Below are positions 32,848 through 41,875 of a stretch of 64,000 bases of DNA, piece by piece. Location: NCBI GenBank assembly GCA_902475545.1, contig CABRZP010000001.1, positions 1 to 64,000 on the forward strand, in the 5' to 3' direction. Every line of letters begins with the position of its first letter. Position 1 is the first letter of the stretch. The position numbers and the translations under genes were made by a program. The notes under the pieces are model-generated. The model made no database searches. It was not told the DNA's origin and saw nothing but the letters and a program-made list of their open reading frames with translations. The DNA is from an uncultured bacterium (GTDB lineage Bacteria > Cyanobacteriota > Vampirovibrionia > Gastranaerophilales > Gastranaerophilaceae).

Positions 32848-35371
32848 AATAAGTGAATTAGCAAAAGAACTCGGTCTTCCGAGCAAGGAAGTCGTTGAGA
32901 AGTTTGCGGCAATAGGAGTCACTGGAAAAACTCACTCCAGTACTGTTACTCAAGAACAGATTAAACGATTAAAAGCTTTTATAGCTGATGGTGGTGTTAA
33001 GAAAACAGCTAAGCCAAAGGCTTTTGTTGTTAAAAAAGCTAAACAACCCGTAGAAGAAGTAAAAGCTGAAGTTAAAGTTCAGGAAGAAGAAGTTAAGGTT
33101 GAAGCTCCAAAATCGAAAATTGAAAAAGTTGAAAGACCAAGAGTTGAAGTTGTAAAACCTGCAAGTCGTTTAGAAATTGTCCGACGTGCACCAAGAAAAC
33201 CTCTAAATGAAAATAATACTACTGAAAATAAAGAGGCAAGACCGTCAAGAGATAGAAATAATACTGAACGTAAGTTCACAAAGGGTGAAAGACCTCAAAA
33301 TTCTGATAAAAAATTCCCTCCACGAGGAGAAAAAACTCAGCGTCCGGATTCATCAAAATCCGGCAATAAGGATTTTGGAGGTAAAAAACCTTTAGAACGC
33401 CGTATTATATCCCCTGATATGTATGATAATAAAGGTGCTTCATCTAAACGTAAATCTGATAGTAAGAAAAAAGAAAAAGATTTTAATTCTAAAAAAGAAG
33501 AACAAGAGAGAATTTCATTAGAAAAAGCTGCTGCTCAACATCATAAAAAGAAAGTTCAAAAAGTTGAGGAAGTGGAAGAAGTAAAACAAATAGTTGTTAA
33601 TCAGGCGATGACAATTTCTGAATTGTCTGACAAAATTAAAAAAACTCCTGCGGAAATTGTTAAATTCTTGATGTTAAACGGAGTTATGGCTACAGTTAAC
33701 CAACTTATTGATGTTGATGTTATTAAAAAAGTATGTGCAGAATATGATTTGGAAGTCTTAGAAGAAGATTTGGATGCATTTATTGAACAAGAGTTAGAAA
33801 AAGAAGAAAAAGCAAAAGCTTTGACTGAAGTTGACAAAAAATTACTTAAAAAACGTGCTCCGGTAATAAGTATTATGGGTCACGTTGACCATGGTAAAAC
33901 TACCTTGTTAGATAGTATTCGTGCATCTAAGCATAAAATTGTAGCTTCAGAGGTTGGAGGTATTACACAATCTATTGGTGCATATACAGTTTATCTTGGT
34001 GATAAAGATGAAAAGAAAATTGTATTCTTAGATACTCCGGGTCACGAAGCTTTTACAGAAATGAGAGCTCGTGGTGCAAAAGCTACAGATATCGCAATTT
34101 TAGTTGTTGCTGCAGATGATGGTATAATGCCTCAAACTATTGAAGCTATTAACCACGCAAAAGCAGCTGAAATTCCTATTATCGTTGCTGTTAATAAAAT
34201 TGATAAACCTGGTGCTAATCCTGATAAAGTTTTACAACAATTGACAGAACATGGTCTTGTTCCTGAAGATTGGGGTGGCGATACTATTACTGTTAAAGTT
34301 TCAGCACTTCAAGGTACTGGTATTGATGAACTTCTTGAATATATTCTGCTTGTTGCTGATGTTCAAGATTTGAAAGCTAATCCAAAAGCTGAAGCTTCCG
34401 GTGTAGTAATTGAAGCTAATCTTGATAAAGGTAAGGGACCAGTTGCAACATTGTTGGTTCAAAACGGAACTTTAAGAACAGGAAACTGCATTGTTGTAGG
34501 TACTGCTTGCGGTAGAGTTAGAGCCTTGTTATCTGATAGCGGTGAAAGAATTCAGAAAGCTGAACCTTCTACTCCTGTTGAGATTTTAGGTTTGTCAGAA
34601 GTTCCTCAAGCTGGTGATTATTTTGAAGTTGTTCAAAATGAAAAAGAAATGAAAGCTATTATTGCCGATCGTAAAGAAAAAGAACGTGATAAACGTTTGG
34701 AAGCTATGTTACCTGCACATATAAGAAAAGAATCTGTTGCTGGTGATGATGCAATTCCTCAATTGAATTTGATTATTAAAGCAAATACTCATGGTTCTGC
34801 AGAAGCTGTTGCTCAGGCAATTGCGGGTGTTGAATCAACCGAAATTACAACAAAAATTATCCACGTTGGAGTTGGTGATATCTCTGAGGCTGATGTAATG
34901 TTGGCATCTGCTTCAAATGCTTTAATTCTTGGATTTACAGTTAAAGAAGATGGAAATGCACTTGCTTCTGCTGAACGTGAAGGTGTAACAATTAAAAAAT
35001 ATGATATTATTTATCAATTATTGGAAGATATTGAAAAAACATTGTTATCACTTCTTGAACCTGAAATTAAAGAAGTTGAACTTGGTAAGGCTGAAGTTCG
35101 TCAGGTATTTACTATTGGTAAAACAAATAAAATTGCCGGATGTTATGTACTTGAAGGTAAAATTGTTCGTTCAAAAGATGCGGTTCTTATTAGAAACGGG
35201 GAAGAAATATTCCGTGGGGCAATTGATCAATTGAAACGTTTCAAAGATGATGTAAAAGAAGTTGCTCAAGGTTTTGAATGTGGTATTTCTTTCAGTAAGT
35301 TTAATGATATTCAAGAAGGCGATATTATTGAAGTTTCAACAACTGAAGAAGTTGAAAGAAAATCATTGTAA
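32828..35371 (+). CDS. infB: Translation initiation factor IF-2
   Basis: IF-2 is the GTPase that places fMet-tRNA on the 30S subunit and joins the subunits. An N-terminal helix-turn domain (RISELAKELGLPSKEVVEKF) is followed by a long Lys/Glu/Pro-rich linker (about 60-260), a second IF2-N domain (about 265-315) and the G domain with GHVDHGKTT, DTPGHEAF and NKIDKP, then the beta-barrel and C2 domains. Its 847 residues are within the normal range. It is co-transcribed with prfA and ylxR. Confidence 0.97.
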   Translation: MSYETVRISELAKELGLPSKEVVEKFAAIGVTGKTHSSTVTQEQIKRLKAFIADGGVKKTAKPKAFVVKKAKQPVEEVKAEVKVQEEEVKVEAPKSKIEKVERPRVEVVKPASRLEIVRRAPRKPLNENNTTENKEARPSRDRNNTERKFTKGERPQNSDKKFPPRGEKTQRPDSSKSGNKDFGGKKPLERRIISPDMYDNKGASSKRKSDSKKKEKDFNSKKEEQERISLEKAAAQHHKKKVQKVEEVEEVKQIVVNQAMTISELSDKIKKTPAEIVKFLMLNGVMATVNQLIDVDVIKKVCAEYDLEVLEEDLDAFIEQELEKEEKAKALTEVDKKLLKKRAPVISIMGHVDHGKTTLLDSIRASKHKIVASEVGGITQSIGAYTVYLGDKDEKKIVFLDTPGHEAFTEMRARGAKATDIAILVVAADDGIMPQTIEAINHAKAAEIPIIVAVNKIDKPGANPDKVLQQLTEHGLVPEDWGGDTITVKVSALQGTGIDELLEYILLVADVQDLKANPKAEASGVVIEANLDKGKGPVATLLVQNGTLRTGNCIVVGTACGRVRALLSDSGERIQKAEPSTPVEILGLSEVPQAGDYFEVVQNEKEMKAIIADRKEKERDKRLEAMLPAHIRKESVAGDDAIPQLNLIIKANTHGSAEAVAQAIAGVESTEITTKIIHVGVGDISEADVMLASASNALILGFTVKEDGNALASAEREGVTIKKYDIIYQLLEDIEKTLLSLLEPEIKEVELGKAEVRQVFTIGKTNKIAGCYVLEGKIVRSKDAVLIRNGEEIFRGAIDQLKRFKDDVKEVAQGFECGISFSKFNDIQEGDIIEVSTTEEVERKSL

Positions 35372-35384
35372 AAGGAGAAAATAA

Positions 35385-35795
35385 TTGTTGTTAACTATAC
35401 AGCCATTATCAAAACATTATACCCAGACTTTTCAAGCCTCTCCAAAAGGCTTGTTGACCCCAATCAAACAACATGGTGGAGATGTTGATAAATTTGTAAG
35501 TGAAAAACTTACAGCAAAAAAATCTAATAAATATAGCATGAAGGATATATTTTTTGAAATTTTTCCTCAATTAGATTCAAGCTATAGAAAAATTTTTAGT
35601 CCGTTGAAAAAGGCAGATTCTGAAGTTAAAAGAGTAAATGATACATACAAAATTTCTCATCGTAAAAGTTATATAGATTATGATATGCCTGAGTATGGTA
35701 TTGATAGTACAGGATATGGATTTGGTAAAATAGAAAATGATACATACAAAATTTCTCGCCATAAAACTTATATAGATTATGATATGCCTGGGTAG
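35385..35795 (+). CDS. Unknown repeat protein between infB and rbfA, probably truncated by TAG
   Basis: I do not recognise this protein. AAAGGAG precedes a TTG start (35385 or 35388). Residues 1-80 contain a QTFQAS block like the NFTA segment of other unknown proteins here. Then come 99-base tandem repeats encoding NDTYKISHRKSYIDYDMP plus a Gly-rich end. In unit 2 a TAT codon has become TAG (35793-35795). Without it the frame would run on to a TGA at 35853-35855 that overlaps the rbfA start as ATGA. The gene seems a lineage-specific insertion in the infB-rbfA operon. Confidence 0.6.
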   Translation: MLLTIQPLSKHYTQTFQASPKGLLTPIKQHGGDVDKFVSEKLTAKKSNKYSMKDIFFEIFPQLDSSYRKIFSPLKKADSEVKRVNDTYKISHRKSYIDYDMPEYGIDSTGYGFGKIENDTYKISRHKTYIDYDMPG

Positions 35796-35834
35796 GGTAT
35801 TGGTAGTACAGGATACGGATTTGGTAAAATAGAA
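35637..35834 (+). repeat. 99-base tandem repeat, two units
   Basis: Unit 1 (35637-35735) and unit 2 (35736-35834) are nearly identical; a third begins with AATGAT at 35835. The period is a multiple of three, so copy-number change would keep the frame. Unit 2 carries the TAG that closes the ORF. Confidence 0.85.
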
Positions 35835-35851
35835 AATGATAGGTTTAGCTT

Positions 35852-36199
35852 ATGAGTTTAAGAAATGAAAGAGTAAGAAAAGAATTAATGCGTGATATCT
35901 CTGAAATTTTGAGAAAAGAAATCAGAGGTTTATGTGGTGTGGTTTCAATTGTGGATGTGGAAGTTTCACATGATAATTCTTTTGCAAAAGTTATTTATAG
36001 TGTACTGGGTTCAGCAGAAGATGTTGAAAAAACAAAAGCGTTAATTGAAAAAAGTACTCCCAAAATTCGTTATGAAGTCGGTAAAGTTCTTCGTTTAAGA
36101 TTAACTCCGGAACTTCGCTTTGTTTATACAAACGGATTAGAAGAATCTTCCAGAGTTATAGATTTAATCAATAAAATTTCCAGAGGAGAAATTAAATAA
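35852..36199 (+). CDS. rbfA: 30S ribosome-binding factor A
   Basis: RbfA is a KH-fold factor for late 16S processing and cold adaptation. The 115 residues start MSLRNERVRKELMRDISEIL and contain the usual VSHDNSFAKVIYSV strand and RLRLTPELRFVY end. The ATG sits within the read-through frame of the upstream ORF (ATGA overlap) with only a weak AGG before it. The stop overlaps truB as TAATG. Confidence 0.93.
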   Translation: MSLRNERVRKELMRDISEILRKEIRGLCGVVSIVDVEVSHDNSFAKVIYSVLGSAEDVEKTKALIEKSTPKIRYEVGKVLRLRLTPELRFVYTNGLEESSRVIDLINKISRGEIK

Positions 36200-37113
36200 T
36201 GACAGAAAATAGTGTTTCCAACGGAAATAAAGCTTGTCCGAAGGTTTCACTTTTTGGTTTTGTGAATATTTATAAACCTGTTGGAATGACGTCTCATGAT
36301 GTTGTTAGTCGTTTGCGTAAAGTTACAAAAATTAAGCAGATTGGTCACACTGGAACTCTTGATCCTTTTGCCGAGGGTGTTTTACCTGTGTGTATAGGTA
36401 AGTCAACCCGTCTGATTGAATACCTCAATGATGATAAAGAATATCTTGCAACTGTCCAATTTGGAAAAAATACAACAACCTATGATGTAGAAGGTGATAT
36501 TGTTGAATGTTTTGATAAAAAAGTTTCACCGCAAGATGTTGTAGGTATTTTGGATAAATTTAGAGGTGAAATTGAACAGTTACCGCCAATTTATTCTGCG
36601 ATTAAAGTCGGTGGAAAAAAGTTATATGATTATGCACGTCAAGGTCAGAGTGTTGAAATAAAACCAAGAAAAATATTTATATCAAAAATTGAATTAGAAT
36701 TTTTTGATGAGGTCCAGCAATGTGCAGTGATTAGAATTGCTTGTTCAAAAGGTACTTATATTCGTTCTATTGCTTATGATATGGGTAAATATCTGGGTTG
36801 TGGCGGTTATCTTACAAATTTAATCAGAACAAAAGCCGGTAAATTTGTTGTTGAAAACTCTGTTGCTCTTGATAGTCTTCAAGATATTTCTGATGTTGAT
36901 AATGTTCTCATAAATCCTCTGAATGTTTTGGAGTATCCATGTTATAAACTTAATGATTTGGAAGTTGAAAGGGTGTCTCATGGTATGAGTTTGCTAAATA
37001 AAAGTTTTGCAGATTCGGATATTGTAATTTTAGTTTATAGTGATAAAATATATGCTATAGGTAAGGTTGAAAAGAATAAAATTCTTGTAAAAAAAGTATT
37101 TGAGGTTATATGA
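36199..37113 (+). CDS. truB: tRNA pseudouridine-55 synthase
   Basis: TruB makes pseudouridine 55 in the T-loop of tRNAs. The catalytic Asp is in GHTGTLDPFAEGVLPV, preceded by NIYKPVGMTSHDVV, and the KVGGKKLYDYARQG block is typical. At 304 residues it is full length; the first 20 residues are an extra polar extension. It is coupled to rbfA upstream and to the next gene by a 4-base overlap. Confidence 0.95.
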   Translation: MTENSVSNGNKACPKVSLFGFVNIYKPVGMTSHDVVSRLRKVTKIKQIGHTGTLDPFAEGVLPVCIGKSTRLIEYLNDDKEYLATVQFGKNTTTYDVEGDIVECFDKKVSPQDVVGILDKFRGEIEQLPPIYSAIKVGGKKLYDYARQGQSVEIKPRKIFISKIELEFFDEVQQCAVIRIACSKGTYIRSIAYDMGKYLGCGGYLTNLIRTKAGKFVVENSVALDSLQDISDVDNVLINPLNVLEYPCYKLNDLEVERVSHGMSLLNKSFADSDIVILVYSDKIYAIGKVEKNKILVKKVFEVI

Positions 37114-37961
37114 AAAAGATAATTTTATTAATGGGTTTGTTTTTAGTAATGCAGGCTACTAGTGCGTTTGCAGCTTGTGAATATAAATGTGTAGAACCTT
37201 ATGATATGAATTCAGGTTTTAGAACATTTATGAGCGGTGTTTCAGGTTTGAATTTTGCCAGTGAAAAAACAACTCAGATAATTTTGAAAAAAGCACTTTC
37301 AAAAACTATTGATGGTGATAATTTAAAAGTTAAATTGGACTCTTATAGTTCAAAAGATTTGAAAAATGGTATATTTAAATCACTTTATATTCAAGGTGAT
37401 AATGTTTCAATAAATGATATTTATTTAACTTATCTTGAAATGCAGACTCTGTGTGATTTCAATTACATTAAACAAACTAAAGAGGATATTGTTTTTATGG
37501 AAGATTTTCCTATGTCATTTAACATAAAAATGACAGCTAATGATATTAATAAAACAATAAACTCTTCAAAATATCAAAAAGTTATTAATGATTTAAACAA
37601 CTTGGGTAAAGGTTTTGCTTCCGGTGTAAAGATATCATCTACAAGGGTTTCAATTAAAGCAAATAAATTTTATTATATAATTGGTGTAACTCTTCCGTTT
37701 ATAAGAGCAGAACAAAAGCTTGTAATAACTTCTGATTTAGTTGTTCGTAAAGGTAAAATTGATTTTAACAATACTCAGCTTGTTTCAGATTTATTTAATG
37801 CCGATTTACACAAACTTGATTTTATTTTAAATTACTTAAATCCGCTTGATTTTTCTGTAAATATTTTAGATAATAAAGATGCTAAAGTTTCAGTAAAAAA
37901 TGTTTCAATAAAGAATAATACAATAGTTACAGATGGTGTTGTTGTTATTCCAAAAGACTAA
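37110..37961 (+). CDS. Secreted DUF2993-like protein
   Basis: This 283-residue protein has a signal peptide ending near A-F-A-A (residues 1-22) and a beta-rich body with the DUF2993 pattern, including a DNFKVKLDS-like strand, KSLYIQGDNVSINDIYL and FMEDFPMSFNIKMTANDIN. This family is common in Cyanobacteria and Actinobacteria and resembles lipid-binding proteins. Two Cys pairs occur early (CEYKC). It is the last but one gene of the truB unit. Its function is not known. Confidence 0.75.
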   Translation: MKKIILLMGLFLVMQATSAFAACEYKCVEPYDMNSGFRTFMSGVSGLNFASEKTTQIILKKALSKTIDGDNLKVKLDSYSSKDLKNGIFKSLYIQGDNVSINDIYLTYLEMQTLCDFNYIKQTKEDIVFMEDFPMSFNIKMTANDINKTINSSKYQKVINDLNNLGKGFASGVKISSTRVSIKANKFYYIIGVTLPFIRAEQKLVITSDLVVRKGKIDFNNTQLVSDLFNADLHKLDFILNYLNPLDFSVNILDNKDAKVSVKNVSIKNNTIVTDGVVVIPKD

Positions 37962-37970
37962 GGATTTTAT

Positions 37971-38570
37971 ATGAATAAAAATCAAAAAATACTTTTAATA
38001 TTTATCGGATTCTGTATGTTGGCAGTTGTTGGTTTGGTTGCTTTTAATGTTTTAATGCCAAAACCTGAAGTTAAACCTGATCAGATAGAAGTTTCTGAAC
38101 GTTCTGTTCAGGAAGATGAAGCTGAACCTGCAGATACTAAAGAAAAAGAATATGTTAATGTATACTTTATTGGTAAAAACGAGCATAACGAGGAAGTTTA
38201 TAAAGCTGTAAAACGTGTTTATAATAAAGAAATTGATGGTTCAAAGGTCAAATTTGCAATAAATTCTCTTGTTCGTGGACCAAAACAGGAAGAACGTCAA
38301 AAAGGAGTTTATACAGAAATTCCTTCAGGTTCTGAAATTATCAATATAACAGAACAATCTGACAAAGTTATTGTGAATTTGAATTCAGCATTTGTAAATG
38401 GCGGCGGAACGGAAAGTTTATACAAAAGACTTTATCAGCTGATTAAAACTGTAAAATTAAATTCAACATTACCTGTATATTTGTACATTGACGGACATCA
38501 GGCTGATGTTGTCGGAGGTGAAGGCATTATGCTTACACAGCCGTTGAGTAATTCTTCATTGGATAATTAG
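37971..38570 (+). CDS. GerMN-domain membrane-anchored protein
   Basis: This 199-residue protein has one N-terminal membrane anchor (about 6-28), an acidic linker and a GerMN domain (about 55-190: VNVYFIGKN, INSLVRGPKQEER, ITEQSDKVIVNLNSAF). GerMN domains occur in spore and cell-envelope proteins, often near peptidoglycan genes. An AGGA lies before the ATG, 9 bases after the previous stop. This genome shows no sporulation genes, so an envelope role is likelier. Confidence 0.78.
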   Translation: MNKNQKILLIFIGFCMLAVVGLVAFNVLMPKPEVKPDQIEVSERSVQEDEAEPADTKEKEYVNVYFIGKNEHNEEVYKAVKRVYNKEIDGSKVKFAINSLVRGPKQEERQKGVYTEIPSGSEIINITEQSDKVIVNLNSAFVNGGGTESLYKRLYQLIKTVKLNSTLPVYLYIDGHQADVVGGEGIMLTQPLSNSSLDN

Positions 38571-38580
38571 TATATTAAAT

Positions 38581-38859
38581 ATGGCAGAAGTTATTAAAGA
38601 CATAGACTATTATTTGAATTTAAATTGGACTCTTATTGAAGGACAGGATTTGGATTTCGATGGTAATCCATATTATTATATTGAAATAAAAGAAATTCCA
38701 AGTTTTACTTTTTGTGCCAAAACTTTGGCTAGAGCACGTGAAAATTATAAAAAACAGTTAAAACTTTCTATTCAGGTTATGCTTGAGTGTGGAGAGCATA
38801 TTGTAGAGCCGGGTGAAGATGAAGACGATACAGATTGGGAAAGTTTGTGTCCGGGGTAA
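38581..38859 (+). CDS. HicB-like protein without a HicA partner
   Basis: This 92-residue protein resembles the HicB partial-RNase-H fold: DIDYYLNLNWTLIE, a strand with YYYIEIKEIPSF, the helix ARARENYKKQLKLSI and a Pro-containing end, then an acidic tail. No HicA toxin (about 60 residues) is encoded on either side. It may be a solitary HicB-like protein with another role. It lies 10 bases after the GerMN gene, and no clear ribosome-binding site is seen. Confidence 0.6.
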   Translation: MAEVIKDIDYYLNLNWTLIEGQDLDFDGNPYYYIEIKEIPSFTFCAKTLARARENYKKQLKLSIQVMLECGEHIVEPGEDEDDTDWESLCPG

Positions 38860-38931
38860 ATCTCCTACTTGATTTAAAGCTGTATTCATGGTCTAATCTT
38901 ATTACAGCAAAAGAGTAAATAATTTACTAAT

Positions 38932-39828
38932 TTGCGAGTTCAATTGAAAGAAGACAATTTAAAATTGCCGAAAAATATAAAAATAGCGAAATTTGCCGGT
39001 TTTTGTTACGGAGTTAAAAGAGCCGTAGATACCGTAAAAAAGTTAAAAGCAGAAAACCCTGAACGCAATATTTGTGTTCTCGGTGAACTTATTCATAATG
39101 CTCAAGTTATAGAGGAGTTAAAATCTTTAGGTGTTGAATCGTTGACTGAGTTACCTGAAAAAGGTAATGGTATTTGTGTTGTAAGAAGTCATGGCGAAAG
39201 TCCTAAAGTTTTTGAAGATATTAAAAATGCAGGGTTTGAAGTTTATGACCTGACCTGTCCTGATGTTAAAAAAGTTCAGCAAAAAGCTATTGAACTCGTT
39301 AAAGAAGGTTATTATCTGGTTATTGTAGGCAAAGCTGAACACCCTGAAGTTGTAGCAATAAAAGCCAATGCAGAACAATATGGTGATAAAATTCTTGTTG
39401 CAGCTGATGTCGAACAATTGCTCCCTTTTGAAGCAGAGTTAAAAAATCATAAAAAAATTGGAGTAGTAGTTCAAACCACTCAAATGATTTCCACATTGAA
39501 CAATATTATAAAATATTTAACACCTATAGCAAAAGAATTGCATATTGCAAATACCATTTGCCAAAGTACTTCAATGCGTCAAACTGAAGCAAAAGAATTA
39601 GCTAAAGAAAGTGATTTGATGATAGTTGTTGGGTCTAAAAAAAGTGCTAATACAACTCATCTTGCAGAAATTTTAAAAGATATTACCTCAACAATTCATA
39701 TTGAAACAGAAAAGGAATTAGAGGAATATTCTGAATTGATTGAAAAATCTAATAATATTTCAATTACCGCCGGAGCATCAACTCCGCAGTCTGTTATTGA
39801 TAAGGTTATTGAAAAAATAAAAGAATAA
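38932..39828 (+). CDS. ispH: 4-hydroxy-3-methylbut-2-enyl diphosphate reductase
   Basis: IspH performs the last step of the MEP isoprenoid pathway with a [4Fe-4S] cluster. The three cluster Cys are in FAGFCYGVKRAV, YDLTCPDVKKV and TICQSTSMRQ; GKAEHPEV and the catalytic-loop residues are present. The start is unsure: TTG 38932 and TTG 38944 are in frame and no ATG lies upstream of the conserved part. Neither has a good ribosome-binding site. With ispA it indicates an MEP-pathway organism. Confidence 0.92.
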   Translation: MRVQLKEDNLKLPKNIKIAKFAGFCYGVKRAVDTVKKLKAENPERNICVLGELIHNAQVIEELKSLGVESLTELPEKGNGICVVRSHGESPKVFEDIKNAGFEVYDLTCPDVKKVQQKAIELVKEGYYLVIVGKAEHPEVVAIKANAEQYGDKILVAADVEQLLPFEAELKNHKKIGVVVQTTQMISTLNNIIKYLTPIAKELHIANTICQSTSMRQTEAKELAKESDLMIVVGSKKSANTTHLAEILKDITSTIHIETEKELEEYSELIEKSNNISITAGASTPQSVIDKVIEKIKE

Positions 39829-39879
39829 AAGAGGCGTCACCTCTTAAAAAATAAAACCAAAGAAAAGGAGAAAATAAAA

Positions 39880-40947
39880 ATGACACAAGTATTAGACGAA
39901 TTCGAAAAACTATTAGAAGAAAGTTTTTCAAACAGCCATTCAGTAGCTGACATCGTAGAAGGAACAGTTCTAAGAAAAGAACAAGACGGTTACTTAGTAA
40001 GTGTTCGTGGTGCTAAAACTGAAGCTTTCTTACCAAACAGAGAAATCTCATCAGCTGAAGATGCAACTCCTGTTGAAGTAGGCGATGTTAAAGAATTCTA
40101 CGTATTAAAAGAAGAAAACGATGAAGATGGTATGTTATTATCATTGAAAAGACTTGCATTTGCTCAAGCTTGGGCTCAACTTAATGATGCAAAAGTTCAA
40201 GGTGATACAATCCTTGCTAAAGTTGTTTCAGTTGTTAAAGGCGGTGTTTTAGTTGATGTTGCAGATTTGAAAGGTTTCATCCCTTCATCTCAACTTAGAA
40301 CAGGAACTCCATTTGATGGTCTTTTAGATCAAAAAATCGAAGTTAAAGTTCTTGAAGCTGATCCTAAGAAAAATAAACTTATCTTGTCTCAAAGACAAGC
40401 TGTTGCAGAACAACGTGATCAAGTTGTTGATAATATTCTTTCAACTCTTGAAGAAGATCAAGTTGTAAAAGGTGAAGTAGTAAGAATTGCTGATTTTGGT
40501 GCATTTGTTGACATCAACGGTATTGATGGTTTACTTCCTATTTCTGAAATTTCTTGGCAAAGAATTAAACATCCATCTGATGTAATTTCTTTAGGTGAAA
40601 CTTTGGAAGTTAAAATTATTAAAATTGATACAGAACTTAAGAGAATTTCATTGTCTTTAAAAAGAATGGGCGAAGATCCATGGCAACAAATCGAAGGTCA
40701 ATTCTCTGAAGGTCAAGTAATCACCGGTACTGTAAATAAAGTTACAGGATTTGGTGCATTCATCAATATCTTCCCTGGAGTTGAAGCTTTATTACCTGCA
40801 TCTGAAATTGCTGAAGGTAATGTAAACCCATTCAACAAATTCAAAGTTGGTGATAGCATTGAAGTTCTTATTAAGAAGTTCACTCCGCAAGAACACAGAA
40901 TTGCTTTGAGTATTAAAGATATGAATAACGAAGATTCTGCTGAATAG
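39880..40947 (+). CDS. rpsA: 30S ribosomal protein S1 (four S1 domains)
   Basis: Four S1 repeats are visible at about residues 20-90, 105-175, 190-260 and 275-350, each with a G-x-V/F-V-x-x-x-G-x-x-G-x-x-P-x-S core (for example GFGAFINIFPGVEALLPASE). E. coli S1 has six; four to five is common in Gram-positive and cyanobacterial lineages. It binds mRNA and the 30S subunit. Codons are strongly biased. A strong ribosome-binding site AAAGGAG precedes the ATG. The AAGAGG/CCTCTT hairpin just upstream (39829-39845) lacks a T run. Confidence 0.92.
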   Translation: MTQVLDEFEKLLEESFSNSHSVADIVEGTVLRKEQDGYLVSVRGAKTEAFLPNREISSAEDATPVEVGDVKEFYVLKEENDEDGMLLSLKRLAFAQAWAQLNDAKVQGDTILAKVVSVVKGGVLVDVADLKGFIPSSQLRTGTPFDGLLDQKIEVKVLEADPKKNKLILSQRQAVAEQRDQVVDNILSTLEEDQVVKGEVVRIADFGAFVDINGIDGLLPISEISWQRIKHPSDVISLGETLEVKIIKIDTELKRISLSLKRMGEDPWQQIEGQFSEGQVITGTVNKVTGFGAFINIFPGVEALLPASEIAEGNVNPFNKFKVGDSIEVLIKKFTPQEHRIALSIKDMNNEDSAE

Positions 40948-40970
40948 TTTGTTATAAAACCTTAAAAAGA

Positions 40971-40999
40971 AAAGGCATACATTTTATATGTGTGCCTTT
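40971..40999 (+). terminator. Terminator after rpsA
   Basis: AAAGGCATACA (40971-40981) pairs with TGTGTGCCTTT (40989-40999), with one G-U pair, followed by CTT. It is plausible but has a short T run. Confidence 0.6.
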
Positions 41000-41123
41000 C
41001 TTAGTTATAGATATATCTAATTAGCAAAAAAATCATGATAAGGTTAAATAAACTTTACGCAAAATGTTTTTCATGATAGCATTAGTTTACACGTGAAATA
41101 TGAAAAATTAAGAGGTATTAAAT

Positions 41124-41783
41124 ATGCAAGCTCGCAGAGCATCCAGAGAATTAGCATTTATTCTATTTTCTCAATTTGATAAGAAAATATCAAATTATTC
41201 TAAAGAAAATTTAGATGATATTATATTGAAGTCTGTACGAATTTTATCAAGCAGTGCAAGTGATGAATTAAAATTATCACTTGGGGCATTGATGGATATG
41301 AAAAATAAAATTGATGATTATGAAGCAGAGCATGAAATAAATTTGAATCGCCCTATGGAGGCTTCAAATATTCCTGTACCGCTTCCAATGACATCTGATA
41401 TGACCGGCAGAATTGATGAAATGATAAGTGTTGCAGAAAAAGCATTATTAGCACTTGAAATTGCTGAATTTGCAACTCTTGAATCAGAGGGTGAAGTGAA
41501 AAATTATGCAATTCAAATTGCAGAAGCTTTCCAAAAAAATCATGATGAAATTGATGAAACTATCAAAAAATATTCTACAGGTTGGGATTTTGACAGACTT
41601 GTAAAAATGGATAAAGATATTTTAAGAATTGCAATTTCTGAACTTTTATATATTAAAGAAACACCAATGAAGGTTGTTGTTGATGAAGCTTTAGAACTTG
41701 CTAAAAAATATTCAACTGATGACAGTGCATCGTTTGTAAATGGTGTTCTGGCTAAGGTTATTGTTGAAAATGGTTTAAAGTAA
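41124..41783 (+). CDS. nusB: Transcription antitermination factor NusB
   Basis: NusB binds boxA RNA with S10 in ribosomal RNA transcription. The 219 residues are longer than the usual 140. The N-terminal ARRASRELAFILFSQFD and the C-terminal block (KMDKDILRIAISELLY through ASFVNGVLAKV) are standard, with about 80 extra residues between helices 1 and 2. Cyanobacterial NusB proteins are of this long type, a hint at the phylum. AAGAGG precedes the ATG. Confidence 0.92.
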   Translation: MQARRASRELAFILFSQFDKKISNYSKENLDDIILKSVRILSSSASDELKLSLGALMDMKNKIDDYEAEHEINLNRPMEASNIPVPLPMTSDMTGRIDEMISVAEKALLALEIAEFATLESEGEVKNYAIQIAEAFQKNHDEIDETIKKYSTGWDFDRLVKMDKDILRIAISELLYIKETPMKVVVDEALELAKKYSTDDSASFVNGVLAKVIVENGLK

Positions 41784-41798
41784 TAACTATAAATATTT

Positions 41799-41840
41799 AA
41801 AAGCTGCGGTCGTTTTGAAATAAACGACTGCAGCTTTTTT
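41799..41840 (+). terminator. Terminator after nusB
   Basis: A 17-bp stem (41799-41815 with 41822-41838), containing one G-U pair and a 6-base loop, ends in six T. It separates nusB from the ftsY promoter. Confidence 0.88.
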
Positions 41841-41875
41841 GTGAAAAATATCTGATTTTATGGTATTATACGACT

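Noticed and set aside
21699..35795. TAG codons inside two otherwise open frames as evidence for recoding of TAG
   Set aside because: About a dozen well-defined genes here (for example the aminotransferase gene, yqeK's neighbour nadD, ylxR, rpsA, pyk, rnhB) end in TAG, and an RF1 gene with its P-A-T motif is present. Two nonsense mutations are the simpler reading.
39829..39845. AAGAGG/CCTCTT hairpin before rpsA as a terminator
   Set aside because: The six-base stem is followed by A rather than T, so it does not fit an intrinsic terminator on the plus strand; it may be part of the rpsA leader.
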